DNA of 64,000 nucleotides from Paraburkholderia fungorum (lineage in GTDB: Bacteria > Pseudomonadota > Gammaproteobacteria > Burkholderiales > Burkholderiaceae), in contig NZ_FNKP01000002.1 of assembly GCF_900099835.1 (NCBI RefSeq), forward strand, positions 682,001 to 746,000, in the 5' to 3' direction. The notes below the pieces were generated by a model. That model was not told where the DNA came from. It was given only the letters and a program-made list of their open reading frames with translations, and made no database searches. Shown here piece after piece: positions 1 to 7,171 of this stretch (position 1 is the stretch's first letter; each line of letters opens with the position of its first letter). The translations under genes were made by a program, and so were the position numbers.

Positions 1-139
1 GTTGCGGTGACGTGTTTTCGCGCGCATCGCGCCTGAAACGATCCTCAATTTTCCAGTCGCGTCGACTGTTCAGTCGGCCGCCACCTGCGCGGCCGGCTCG
101 CGATCGACGTTGAACCGACGTTCCCTATCGGACTTGAAC

Positions 140-1714
140 ATGACACATGACGTTTCAACGATACAGCCTGGCACGAATCACAAAGCCGACATCGATCTGT
201 CGACGCTCACCGTGCAATCGGTGCAGGAAGGCTTCGCGGCTGGGCGTTTTACCGCGGAGTCGCTTGCGCGAGCCTGCTTCGAACAGATCGAGACTTATAA
301 CGCGAAATACAACGCGATCATTTTCCTGAACGAGGCCGCTCTCGACGATGCACGCGAGATCGACCGGCGACGCGCCGCTGGCGAGGTGCTGGGGCCTCTC
401 GCGGGCGTGCCGGTCGTCATCAAGGATCCGATGGACATGGTCGGCTTTCCGACCACGGCGGGCTGGTCGCAGCTCTACAGCAAAACGGGCGGCGTCGACC
501 TGATGCCAGCCACCGACGCACCCGTCGTGGCCCGCATGCGCGCGGCCGGAGCGATCATGCTCGGCAAGACCAACGTGCCTGTTCTAAGCCATTCCGGCAC
601 GCATGCAAACGACAGTTGGGCCGGTCCCACGTTGAACGTCGTGATTCCTGACCGCGTGCCGGGCGCGAGCAGCGCGGGCACGGCGGCGGCCGTCGCAGCG
701 GCAATGGCGGTATTGGGGCTCGCCGAGGAAACGGGTGGCTCGATCCAGAACCCGGCGTCATCGCAGGACCTGGCGGGGATCAAGCCGACCATCGGACTCG
801 TCCCCAACGCGGGCGTGGTGCCTCTGTCCGGCAATCGCGACGTGGTCGGCCCGATCGCGCGCACGGTGCGCGACGCGGCGCTGTGCCTCGACGTGCTGGC
901 CGGTTATTCGTCCGAAGACCCCAAGACCCTGGCATCGGTCGGACATCAGCCGGAAGGGGGCTATACGGCCGCGCTAAGTGTCGATTCGTTGAAGGGCAAG
1001 CGCATCGGTCTGTATGGCGCGGGTTGGCGCACGCAGCCGTTGTCGGAAGAAGCGGCGCAACTGTACGAACGCGCGAAGCGGGAACTGGAAGCGGCGGGCG
1101 CGATCCTCGTCGACGATCCGTTCGCGGGATCGGACTTCGCGGCCTTGCGCGAGCCGACCTTGCCGCTGCCCAATTTCGACGCGCGCGGTCTCGAGTCGAT
1201 TCCTTACGACGTGCATCAATATCTGCAACGACTGGGTCCGGATGCTGCGCTGAAGACCTTCGACGACTTCGCTAAAGCCACTGCATCGCAAAACGCGTTT
1301 GGTCCGGGAGGCGTGTTGAATTTCATGCACACGTTGCCGGAATTCGTCGCTGCACTCGCCAATCCGACGGCGCCGCCGGATATCTCCGGCTTCATCGCAT
1401 TGAAGGCGAGTTATCTGCGCATTTTCAACGCGGTGATGGACGGCCAGCAGATTGATGCACTCGCGTTTCCGCAAATGCGCTGCGAACTGCCGCCGCTTCA
1501 CGGCAAGGAGACGATCCAGGAAACCACGGTGGGTGAAATCAACATCGCGGGTTTGCCGGGTGTCACGGTGCCGGCCGGGTACTACGCATCGGGCTCGCCG
1601 TTCGGCATCATTTTCGTCGGGCGTCAGTGGGACGAGGCCGCATTGATCGCGATGGCCTACGCGTACGAGCAGGCGACGCAACATCGCAAGGCGCCTGCGC
1701 TGACGTCGGTGTGA
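140..1714 (+). CDS. Amidase-signature family amidase
   Basis: A 524-residue amidase-signature (AS) hydrolase, expected to cleave a carboxamide to acid and ammonia in the cytoplasm. The Ser-Ser-Lys triad is visible: the Lys in VPVVIKDPMDM, the first Ser in the Gly/Ser-rich PGASSAGTAAAVAAAM stretch, and the nucleophile Ser in EETGGSIQNPAS. The length is normal for the family. I chose the ATG at 140; a TTG at 110 in the same frame would add ten residues with no better ribosome site. No signal peptide is seen. It stands directly upstream of the AmiC/AmiR-like genes and near an amide/urea importer, so a role in amide use as a nitrogen source is inferred. The AS family also includes Asp/Glu-tRNA amidotransferase GatA and indoleacetamide hydrolases; there is no GatB/GatC neighbour, so a free-standing amidase is preferred. 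Confidence 0.88.
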   Translation: MTHDVSTIQPGTNHKADIDLSTLTVQSVQEGFAAGRFTAESLARACFEQIETYNAKYNAIIFLNEAALDDAREIDRRRAAGEVLGPLAGVPVVIKDPMDMVGFPTTAGWSQLYSKTGGVDLMPATDAPVVARMRAAGAIMLGKTNVPVLSHSGTHANDSWAGPTLNVVIPDRVPGASSAGTAAAVAAAMAVLGLAEETGGSIQNPASSQDLAGIKPTIGLVPNAGVVPLSGNRDVVGPIARTVRDAALCLDVLAGYSSEDPKTLASVGHQPEGGYTAALSVDSLKGKRIGLYGAGWRTQPLSEEAAQLYERAKRELEAAGAILVDDPFAGSDFAALREPTLPLPNFDARGLESIPYDVHQYLQRLGPDAALKTFDDFAKATASQNAFGPGGVLNFMHTLPEFVAALANPTAPPDISGFIALKASYLRIFNAVMDGQQIDALAFPQMRCELPPLHGKETIQETTVGEINIAGLPGVTVPAGYYASGSPFGIIFVGRQWDEAALIAMAYAYEQATQHRKAPALTSV

Positions 1715-1758
1715 AGGGCGAATTGGGTCCCGACATACACGGCGTAATTTTGATTCGA

Positions 1759-1788
1759 TTGACGATGCGAGCGTCGTAATGCTATAAA
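1759..1788 (+). promoter_or_regulatory. Sigma-70-type promoter of the first amiC/amiR-like pair
   Basis: TTGACG (1759-1764) and TATAAA (1783-1788) are separated by 18 bp, giving an expected transcript start near 1795. This places about 65 nt of leader in front of the strong terminator at 1863-1903, so transcripts of the sensor pair must pass it. Seen in sequence; activity is inferred. Confidence 0.5.
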
Positions 1789-1862
1789 AATAGCGCGATG
1801 CCGCTTCTCGATGAGGCCGCATCACCCAGTTACGGCGTGTCGTTCAGCGCCAAGGGCAACGA

Positions 1863-1903
1863 AGCCCCGTCCCGCACTCAGGTGTGGGACGGGGCTTTTT
1901 TTT
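1863..1903 (+). terminator. Leader terminator upstream of amiC-like gene
   Basis: A 15-bp stem (1863-1877 with 1882-1896, one G-U pair, TCAG loop) begins AGCCCCGTCCC and is followed by eight T residues. It lies between the amidase and the next gene but only about 50 bp upstream of the amiC-like start, and after a plausible promoter. It therefore looks like a leader attenuator as well as a possible end of the amidase transcript. An ANTAR protein is encoded just downstream, so control by antitermination is the natural inference. Confidence 0.8.
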
Positions 1904-1949
1904 CGCCGTCTCGCGGGCATACAAGGCTTCAATCCGTCAGGATTTTTTG

Positions 1950-3098
1950 ATGAGCAACTCGGTATGGAAGGTCGGCGTTCTGTTCTCGGAGACGGGTGTG
2001 ACCGCTGCCGTAGAGAAAACGCAGCGTGCGGCGACGCTGCTCGCAATCGACGAAATCAACCGTCGCGGCGGTGTTCATGGGCGTCAGATTCAGGCCATTG
2101 CGTACGATCCGCGGGCCAGGCCCACGCTGTTTCGCGACTACGCGCGCCGGTTGTGCGACGAGGACGGTGTCAGGATTATCTTCGGCTGCAAGATGTCTAG
2201 CGCACGCAAGGCGGTGCTGCCTGTGGTCGAGGCGCGCGAGGCGCTTCTGTTTTATCCGACCCTGTACGAAGGCTTCGAATACTCGCAGCACTGCATTTAT
2301 ACGGGCGCCGCGCCCAATCAGAATTCAGTGCAACTGGTGAACTATCTCGCCACGCACTACGGAAAGCGGGTGTATCTGATCGGCTCGAATTACGTGTTTC
2401 CTTATGAGTCGAATCGCGTGGTGGGTGAGTTGTTCAGGCTGGCTGGCGGCTGCGTTGCAGGAGAACGATATCTGCCGCTAGAAGTCGAACAGGCCGATAT
2501 TGAAGGCGCACTGGCCGCGATCGAAGCCGCGCAACCGGACGTGATCTATTCGAGTCTGGTCGGCGATGGAACGGCTTTTTTCTACGACGCATATCGCCGC
2601 CATGGCTTCGATCCGGCCACGATGCCAATAGGCAGTCTCTCGACTAACGAAGCCGAAATTGCCCAGATGCAGCCAGGTTCGGCCGAAGGGCATATCGTTG
2701 CCGCGCCTTATTTCAGCACCTTGTCTACCGAACGCAATGTGGACTTTCTTGCCGCGATGGCCCGTGCGGGAGGTGTCGGCATGCCGGTAACGAGTAACGC
2801 GGAAGCGGCCTATTTTCAGGTGCATCTATTCGCGAAGGCGCTCGAACTGTCGCACAGCGACCGCATCGAGCCGCTGCTTGACGCGCTCTACAGCATCGAT
2901 TTCGACGCGCCTCAGGGCACGGTCCGCGTCGAGCGGGAAAACAACCACACCTATCTATGGCCGAAGGTCGGACGTGTCAACGCACGCGGCACGATCGACG
3001 TCGTATTCGACCCGGGCCGCTGCGTAAGGCCCGACCCTTTCATGATCGATTTACAGCCACAGGCGGCGCTGCTGAATGCGTCCGTCGTGGTGCACTGA
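1950..3098 (+). CDS. AmiC-like cytoplasmic amide/urea sensor protein
   Basis: A 382-residue type I periplasmic-binding-fold protein of the amide/urea-binding family (AmiC, FmdD, UrtA). It starts WKVGVLFSETGVTA and keeps the family pattern of a Lys-Ala-Val-Leu-Pro-Val motif followed by LLFYPTLYEGFE. It lacks a signal peptide, as does Pseudomonas AmiC, which senses amides and restrains the antiterminator AmiR. The start at 1950 follows an AGGA ribosome site; an earlier in-frame start at 1884 would lie inside the leader terminator and is rejected. The next gene, ten bases downstream, encodes an ANTAR protein, giving the classic amiC-amiR order. The ligand is not known; short amide or urea is likely. 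A diverged copy lies at 4378-5544. Confidence 0.87.
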   Translation: MSNSVWKVGVLFSETGVTAAVEKTQRAATLLAIDEINRRGGVHGRQIQAIAYDPRARPTLFRDYARRLCDEDGVRIIFGCKMSSARKAVLPVVEAREALLFYPTLYEGFEYSQHCIYTGAAPNQNSVQLVNYLATHYGKRVYLIGSNYVFPYESNRVVGELFRLAGGCVAGERYLPLEVEQADIEGALAAIEAAQPDVIYSSLVGDGTAFFYDAYRRHGFDPATMPIGSLSTNEAEIAQMQPGSAEGHIVAAPYFSTLSTERNVDFLAAMARAGGVGMPVTSNAEAAYFQVHLFAKALELSHSDRIEPLLDALYSIDFDAPQGTVRVERENNHTYLWPKVGRVNARGTIDVVFDPGRCVRPDPFMIDLQPQAALLNASVVVH

Positions 3099-3108
3099 GA
3101 GAGGCGTC

Positions 3109-3714
3109 ATGTCGGCATTTCTGCGCGATCTACGAGGTCTGAATGTGCTTACCGTGAATCCGGAGGATTCCGAGGGGCAGTTCCTGATCACTCATTTGCG
3201 GCGAATCGGCTGTCGCGTCAATAGCGTCTGGCCGATTCCCGATACGCTGCCGCCCGCTGTGGACGTCGTATTCCTGTCGATTCACGACGAAGCGCTCCCG
3301 GCGGTGCGCAAGCTGCTGCAATCGGTCAAGGACGCGGGACCCACCATGATCGCCATCGTCAATTATGAAAACCCGGCCATTCTGCAGATCGTGCTGGAAT
3401 CGCGGTTCTTCGCGGTGATCGAGCGTCCGTTGCGTGCGTTCGGATTGCTCGCCAATCTGGCGATAGCGCGCACGCTGTGGAAGCAGTATCAGCAGACCTT
3501 GAAAGACAGTCATCGGTACAAGCGCCGCGCGTTGGGGGATCAGGCGGTTGCGCGCGCGAAGGTCATTCTGATGGCGTCCGGACTGGATGAGTCACAAGCA
3601 CACAACGAGATCAGGACGCGAGCGCAGGCCGCACGAATGCCGATCGAAGCGTTTGCGGAATCTATTGTGAGCGGCAATGCGGTGTCGTCGGAGAAAGCGG
3701 GAGCAATGCGGTAA
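3109..3714 (+). CDS. AmiR-like ANTAR antiterminator
   Basis: A 201-residue protein with an N-terminal pseudo-receiver domain (about 1-125), a short coiled segment and a C-terminal ANTAR RNA-binding domain (about 147-190, with the ARAKVILMASGLDESQAH helix pattern). ANTAR proteins bind paired hexaloop RNA hairpins and stop formation of leader terminators. The start at 3109 has a GAGAGAGG ribosome site and sits ten bases after the amiC-like stop, so the pair is cotranscribed. In Pseudomonas, AmiR is held inactive by AmiC until an amide binds, and the same logic is inferred here. Likely RNA targets are the leader terminators at 1863 and 5847. It shares domain order, but only moderate sequence, with the opposite-strand protein at 3773. 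Confidence 0.86.
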   Translation: MSAFLRDLRGLNVLTVNPEDSEGQFLITHLRRIGCRVNSVWPIPDTLPPAVDVVFLSIHDEALPAVRKLLQSVKDAGPTMIAIVNYENPAILQIVLESRFFAVIERPLRAFGLLANLAIARTLWKQYQQTLKDSHRYKRRALGDQAVARAKVILMASGLDESQAHNEIRTRAQAARMPIEAFAESIVSGNAVSSEKAGAMR

Positions 3715-3772
3715 CAATGCGGTAACAACCGCGCGACGCCCTGGCCGAATCAGTGCCCGGCGCCGCGCGGTT

Positions 3773-4381
3773 TCAAAGCTTCAGCAGACTGCTCGCCTTG
3801 ATGATCGAGTTCGCGACCTGTTCGATGGGCGTGCGCTCGGCCATCGATTTTGCGCGCAGCAGTTCATACGCCTTCTCTTCGGAGATCGCGTTGGTCTCGC
3901 TCAGAATCGCTGTAGCGCGCTGGATATGGCGCCGCTCGCTGGTTTTTTCGTCGGTCCGTTTGAGGCGCCGCTCCATCTGCTGACGGCTGCGATGCTGGAA
4001 TGTAGTCACTGCAATCGCGGTCAGCACGCCGAACGAGCGCACGGGCGACGGAATCACGCAATGCGCCTGCAACAACATCACAGCTTCGATGATGATCGGG
4101 TTTTCGTAGGTCACAACCGGTATTACGGGAGGCGCGCCTTTGCGTTCGCGCCACGTCAGTTCGACCGCAAGTGACTCGGGACGCACGGCGAGAAACACCA
4201 GGTCTATGTCGTCGGGCAAGTCGTCGGCACGCGGCCAGAAGGTCTGGATGCTGCAGCCGATGCGGTTCAGTTGTGCGAGCAACTCTTCGCGGTCTTCGTC
4301 GTCGGGATGAATGACGGCGACTTTGAGCGACCTGATGTCGCGAAGAATCTCCGGCGTGCGGGCGGTGTAAGGGGCCTTCAT
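3773..4381 (-). CDS. AmiR-like ANTAR antiterminator, second copy
   Basis: A 202-residue AmiR-type protein with an N-terminal pseudo-receiver fold (KVAVIHPDDEDREELLAQLN) and a C-terminal ANTAR domain (about 150-195, with the RATAILSETNAISEEKAYE pattern). Its ATG overlaps the stop of the amiC-like gene by four bases (ATGA), so translation is coupled and sensor and effector are probably made in near-equal amounts. It faces the first pair tail to tail with only 58 bp between stops. It should act on leader RNA of the neighbouring transporter operon, but which of the two ANTAR proteins reads which leader cannot be told from sequence. Confidence 0.86.
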   Translation of the reverse strand: MKAPYTARTPEILRDIRSLKVAVIHPDDEDREELLAQLNRIGCSIQTFWPRADDLPDDIDLVFLAVRPESLAVELTWRERKGAPPVIPVVTYENPIIIEAVMLLQAHCVIPSPVRSFGVLTAIAVTTFQHRSRQQMERRLKRTDEKTSERRHIQRATAILSETNAISEEKAYELLRAKSMAERTPIEQVANSIIKASSLLKL

Positions 4382-5544
4382 TCGCTGGCCTCTTCAGTCT
4401 TCGCTTGCGTGGTGTCGGCTTCGTCGAGGCTATACGAAATGACGAAGGGGTCGGCGCGAACCCAGTTGGGCGCTTCATGGATGATGTCGAACTGACCGTG
4501 CCGGTTGAGCCTGCCGATGCGCGGGCGCAGATACGTATGATGGTTCTGTTCGTCGATGCGCACGCGACCTTGTGGCGCGTCGAGTTCCATGCCGGGCAGC
4601 GTGTGAAGCAGCGCGTCGGGATCGGCGTTGCCGGTGCGTCGCATGGCGTCCGCCAGCAGATGCATCTGGAAATAGGCCGCTTCCCAGCACATATCGGTCA
4701 CGACCTCGTCGCCGAACCGGCGCTTGAAGCGCGTGATCACATCCCGGTTGACCGCGGTGTCGACCGACTGGAAATACGGGGCCGACGTGATATGTCCTTC
4801 GCCGAGGTCGGCCCCCATCGCAGTGAATTCGGTCTCTGTCGTGGACAATGTTGCAATCGGGCATTTGCACGGATCGAGGCCGGCTTCGGCGTAGGCGCGA
4901 TAGAGATGCGCCATGCCCATGCCGACCACCGTGGAATAAATGAAGTCCGGTTCGGCCGCGACAATCTTCTTCACGACTTCCTGATAGCTCGGGTAGTCGG
5001 CGTTCAGCGGCAGGTAGATTTCTTCGAGCTTCTCACCGCCGTTTTCGAAGATCAGGTCGCTCATGACGCGATTGGCCTCGTACGGGTAGATGTAATCCGA
5101 GCCGACCATGAACACGCGTTTGCCGTGATGTTTCAACATATAGCCCGCTAGCGGCAGGCTGTTCTGATTCGGCGCCGCACCGGTGTAGATCACGTTGCGG
5201 CTGCACTCGAAGCCCTCATACAGCGTGGGGTAGAGCAGCAGCGCGTTGTGCCGTTCGAGGATAGGCAACACGGCCTTGCGTGTACTCGACATATAGCAGC
5301 CGACGATCACGCGGGTCTGCGCGCCGGCGATCATTTCGTTCATCAGTTCCGCGTAACGCGCGGGGCGTGACTCGGTATCGCACAGAATCAACTGCAATTC
5401 GCGGCCGTCGATGCCGCCCGCTGCGTTGATCTCTTCGGTTGCGAAGATGGTGGCGCGTTGCTGCGACGATTCGATGGGAGCGGTGACACCGCTTGCAGAG
5501 AAGAGAACGCCGACCTTGATCGGGTCCCGGTTGGATTGGGTCAT
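4378..5544 (-). CDS. AmiC-like cytoplasmic amide/urea sensor protein, second copy
   Basis: A 388-residue protein of the AmiC/UrtA ligand-binding family, starting IKVGVLFSASGVTA after a short polar N-terminus and with no signal peptide, so a cytoplasmic sensor rather than a transport-binding protein. The KAVLPILERHNALLLYPTLY segment aligns by eye with the paralogue at 1950. It is the first gene of a two-gene operon with the ANTAR gene at 3773. It is divergent from the ABC importer; the 368-bp shared region holds palindromes that could serve both directions. The C-terminus is Glu/Thr-rich and slightly longer than in AmiC. Exact ligand unknown. Confidence 0.86.
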   Translation of the reverse strand: MTQSNRDPIKVGVLFSASGVTAPIESSQQRATIFATEEINAAGGIDGRELQLILCDTESRPARYAELMNEMIAGAQTRVIVGCYMSSTRKAVLPILERHNALLLYPTLYEGFECSRNVIYTGAAPNQNSLPLAGYMLKHHGKRVFMVGSDYIYPYEANRVMSDLIFENGGEKLEEIYLPLNADYPSYQEVVKKIVAAEPDFIYSTVVGMGMAHLYRAYAEAGLDPCKCPIATLSTTETEFTAMGADLGEGHITSAPYFQSVDTAVNRDVITRFKRRFGDEVVTDMCWEAAYFQMHLLADAMRRTGNADPDALLHTLPGMELDAPQGRVRIDEQNHHTYLRPRIGRLNRHGQFDIIHEAPNWVRADPFVISYSLDEADTTQAKTEEASE

Positions 5545-5582
5545 GTCGATTGTCTGAACAGAAGAGCCGGAATTACGTTGTG

Positions 5583-5645
5583 CACATCAGTGCACGCATA
5601 GTGCAGTTGCACTGATGTGTAGCGCAATCGCACTGCACGTGTGCA
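5583..5645. promoter_or_regulatory. Cluster of TGCAC/GTGCA palindromes, likely activator sites
   Basis: A perfect 12-bp inverted repeat (CACATCAGTGCA at 5583-5594, its complement at 5608-5619) encloses a further inner palindrome AGTGCA-GT-TGCACT (5600-5613). A third site, TGCAC-GT-GTGCA, lies at 5634-5645. The cluster is about 100-160 bp upstream of the sigma-54 promoter at 5743, the usual place for enhancer-binding-protein sites. NtrC sites also use TGCAC/GTGCA half-sites, but with a wider spacing than here, so the binder is not assigned. Confidence 0.5.
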
Positions 5646-5742
5646 AGGATAAGTGCAAACGTGAATATACGCATAGTGCGCGACGCTAAGAAAATACCGT
5701 ACATCAGCACGTATCCGGAAGAGTTTTGTTTTTCGCCGTTGC

Positions 5743-5758
5743 TGGCACAGTCGTTGCA
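5743..5758 (+). promoter_or_regulatory. Sigma-54 (-24/-12) promoter of the urt-like operon
   Basis: TGGCAC (5743-5748), five bases, then TTGCA (5754-5758), an exact match to the RpoN consensus with the GG and GC elements at the right spacing. The predicted start near 5769-5771 leaves about 140 nt of leader before the urtA-like ATG. Sigma-54 use fits nitrogen-limitation control of an amide/urea importer and requires an enhancer-binding activator. Confidence 0.8.
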
Positions 5759-5812
5759 TTAAGATAATCGACCACGGGACACAGTCCCCTCGTCATACCG
5801 AATACCGCGTTA

Positions 5813-5830
5813 CCGGACAAAGGCGTCCGG
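5813..5830 (+). promoter_or_regulatory. Hexaloop RNA hairpin of ANTAR-target type in urtA leader
   Basis: Stem CCGGAC/GTCCGG (5813-5818 with 5825-5830, extended by A5812-T5831 and wobble pairs) closes a six-base loop AAAGGC. Known ANTAR target hairpins have hexaloops with A at position 1 and G at position 4; this loop fits both. A weaker second hairpin (5831-5835 with 5843-5847) holds ACCGGC in its loop, again A1/G4, but the loop is seven bases with a leading C. A competing hairpin CCGGTG/CACCGG (5827-5841) shares the 3' arm of the first. Confidence 0.65.
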
Positions 5831-5846
5831 TGGTGCACCGGCCGCC

Positions 5847-5888
5847 AAAGCCCGAAGTCCAGCGTTAGCTGGCTTCGGGCTTTTTTTT
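5847..5888 (+). terminator. Leader terminator (attenuator) upstream of urtA-like gene
   Basis: A long stem (AAAGCCCGAAG 5847-5857 plus CCAGC 5859-5863, paired with 5868-5883, GTTA loop, one bulged T) ends in eight T residues and lies only 25 bp before the urtA-like start. It sits between the sigma-54 promoter and the gene, so it must be overcome for expression. Two ANTAR antiterminators are encoded next door. Confidence 0.85.
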
Positions 5889-5912
5889 GTCTTCAACTTT
5901 TGAAAGAGCGCA

Positions 5913-7103
5913 ATGAAAGCAAATCGTCGCACGTTTATCAAGAATGCTCTGGCCGCTGCCGCCGCAACGGCGCTGCCCGCAGCCGCTACGTTTGGAAGCC
6001 GTTCGGCGATGGCCGCCGAACCGATCAAGGTCGGGATTCTGCACTCGCTGACTGGCACGCTCGCGATTGCAGAAGCGCATATCGTCGATGCCGAAAAGAT
6101 GGCGATCGACGAACTCAATGCGAGCGGCGGCGTGCTCGGCCGTCCTTTGCAACCGATCGTCGAAGACGGCGCGAGCGACTGGCCGACCTTTGCCGAGAAA
6201 GCCCAGAAGCTGCTCGAGAGCGACAAGGTTTCGGTGATTTTCGGCTGCCATACATCGGCGTCGCGCAAGGCCGTATTGCCGGTGATGGAGCGCTATAACG
6301 GGCTGCTTTACTACCCTTGTTATTACGAGGGGCTGGAGATGTCGAAGAACATCATGTACACCGGACAGGAGGCGACACAGTCGGTGATTCCAGCGATCAA
6401 CTGGCTCGCGAAGAACAAGGGCAAGAAGTTCTTCCTGATCGGTTCCGACTACGTGTGGCCGCGCACGATCAACCGTATCGCGCACCCGGTGGTCGCGAAG
6501 GCAGGCGGCACGGTGGTCGGTGAAGATTATTTCCCACTGGGCGCAGTCGAGTTCTCGTCGGTGATCAACAAGATCAAGGCAGCGAAACCGGATGTGATCC
6601 TGTCGACGATTGTCGGCGGCTCGAATGTGGCGCTGTTCAAGCAGTTGAACTCCGCGGGCATCACCGGCAAGAACCAGGCAATCATGGCGCTCGCTGTCAG
6701 CGAAGAAGAAGCGTACGGCATCGGCAAGGAGAACCTTGTCGGCGTGATGAGCTGCATGGGTTACTTCCAGAGTATCGACACGCCCGCCAACAAGACCTTT
6801 GTTTCCGCATTCAAGAAGCGTTATGGCGCGGACCGCGTGGTCGGCGACACGATGGAAGCGAGCTATACGTCGGTCCATTTATGGAAGCTGGCAGCAGAAA
6901 AGGCGGGTGGATTGCAGGTGGAAAAAGTCGTGGCGGCGTCGTCGGGTCTTGAGTGGGATGCGCCGGAAGGGCACGTCAAATTTCACGCGACTAATCATCA
7001 CCTGTGGAAACACGCACGAATCGGCGCGTTCCGCCCGGATGGCCAGGTCGACATTCTGTACGAGTCGCCATTGCTCGAACCGAATCCGTTTCCGAAGCTT
7101 TAA
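5913..7103 (+). CDS. urtA: Urea/short-chain amide ABC transporter substrate-binding protein
   Basis: A 396-residue binding protein of the UrtA/FmdD family. It begins with a twin-arginine signal (NRRTFIKNALAAAAAT, cleavage probably after AMA), so it is exported folded through Tat to the periplasm. The mature protein starts EPIKVGILHSLTGTLAIAEA, and the KAVLPVMERYNGLLYYPCYYEG stretch is the family hallmark shared with the two AmiC-like sensors nearby. It is the first gene of a five-gene importer operon behind a sigma-54 promoter and attenuator. Urea and formamide/acetamide binders are not separable by eye; there is no urease or urea carboxylase in the window, so short amides are an equal option. 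Confidence 0.88.
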   Translation: MKANRRTFIKNALAAAAATALPAAATFGSRSAMAAEPIKVGILHSLTGTLAIAEAHIVDAEKMAIDELNASGGVLGRPLQPIVEDGASDWPTFAEKAQKLLESDKVSVIFGCHTSASRKAVLPVMERYNGLLYYPCYYEGLEMSKNIMYTGQEATQSVIPAINWLAKNKGKKFFLIGSDYVWPRTINRIAHPVVAKAGGTVVGEDYFPLGAVEFSSVINKIKAAKPDVILSTIVGGSNVALFKQLNSAGITGKNQAIMALAVSEEEAYGIGKENLVGVMSCMGYFQSIDTPANKTFVSAFKKRYGADRVVGDTMEASYTSVHLWKLAAEKAGGLQVEKVVAASSGLEWDAPEGHVKFHATNHHLWKHARIGAFRPDGQVDILYESPLLEPNPFPKL

Positions 7104-7171
7104 GCGGCTGTCGCGTCTTTGCCACCTGGCGTGGATGCAGCACGTCCACGCCCATTCTCGCGTTTTTGCAA

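Noticed and set aside
1797..1903. Guanidine (ykkC-type) riboswitch in the leaders of the amide locus
   Set aside because: Considered because such riboswitches precede some urea-related genes. I could not find the conserved ykkC core; an ANTAR-type hairpin plus terminator explains the 5813-5888 leader better.
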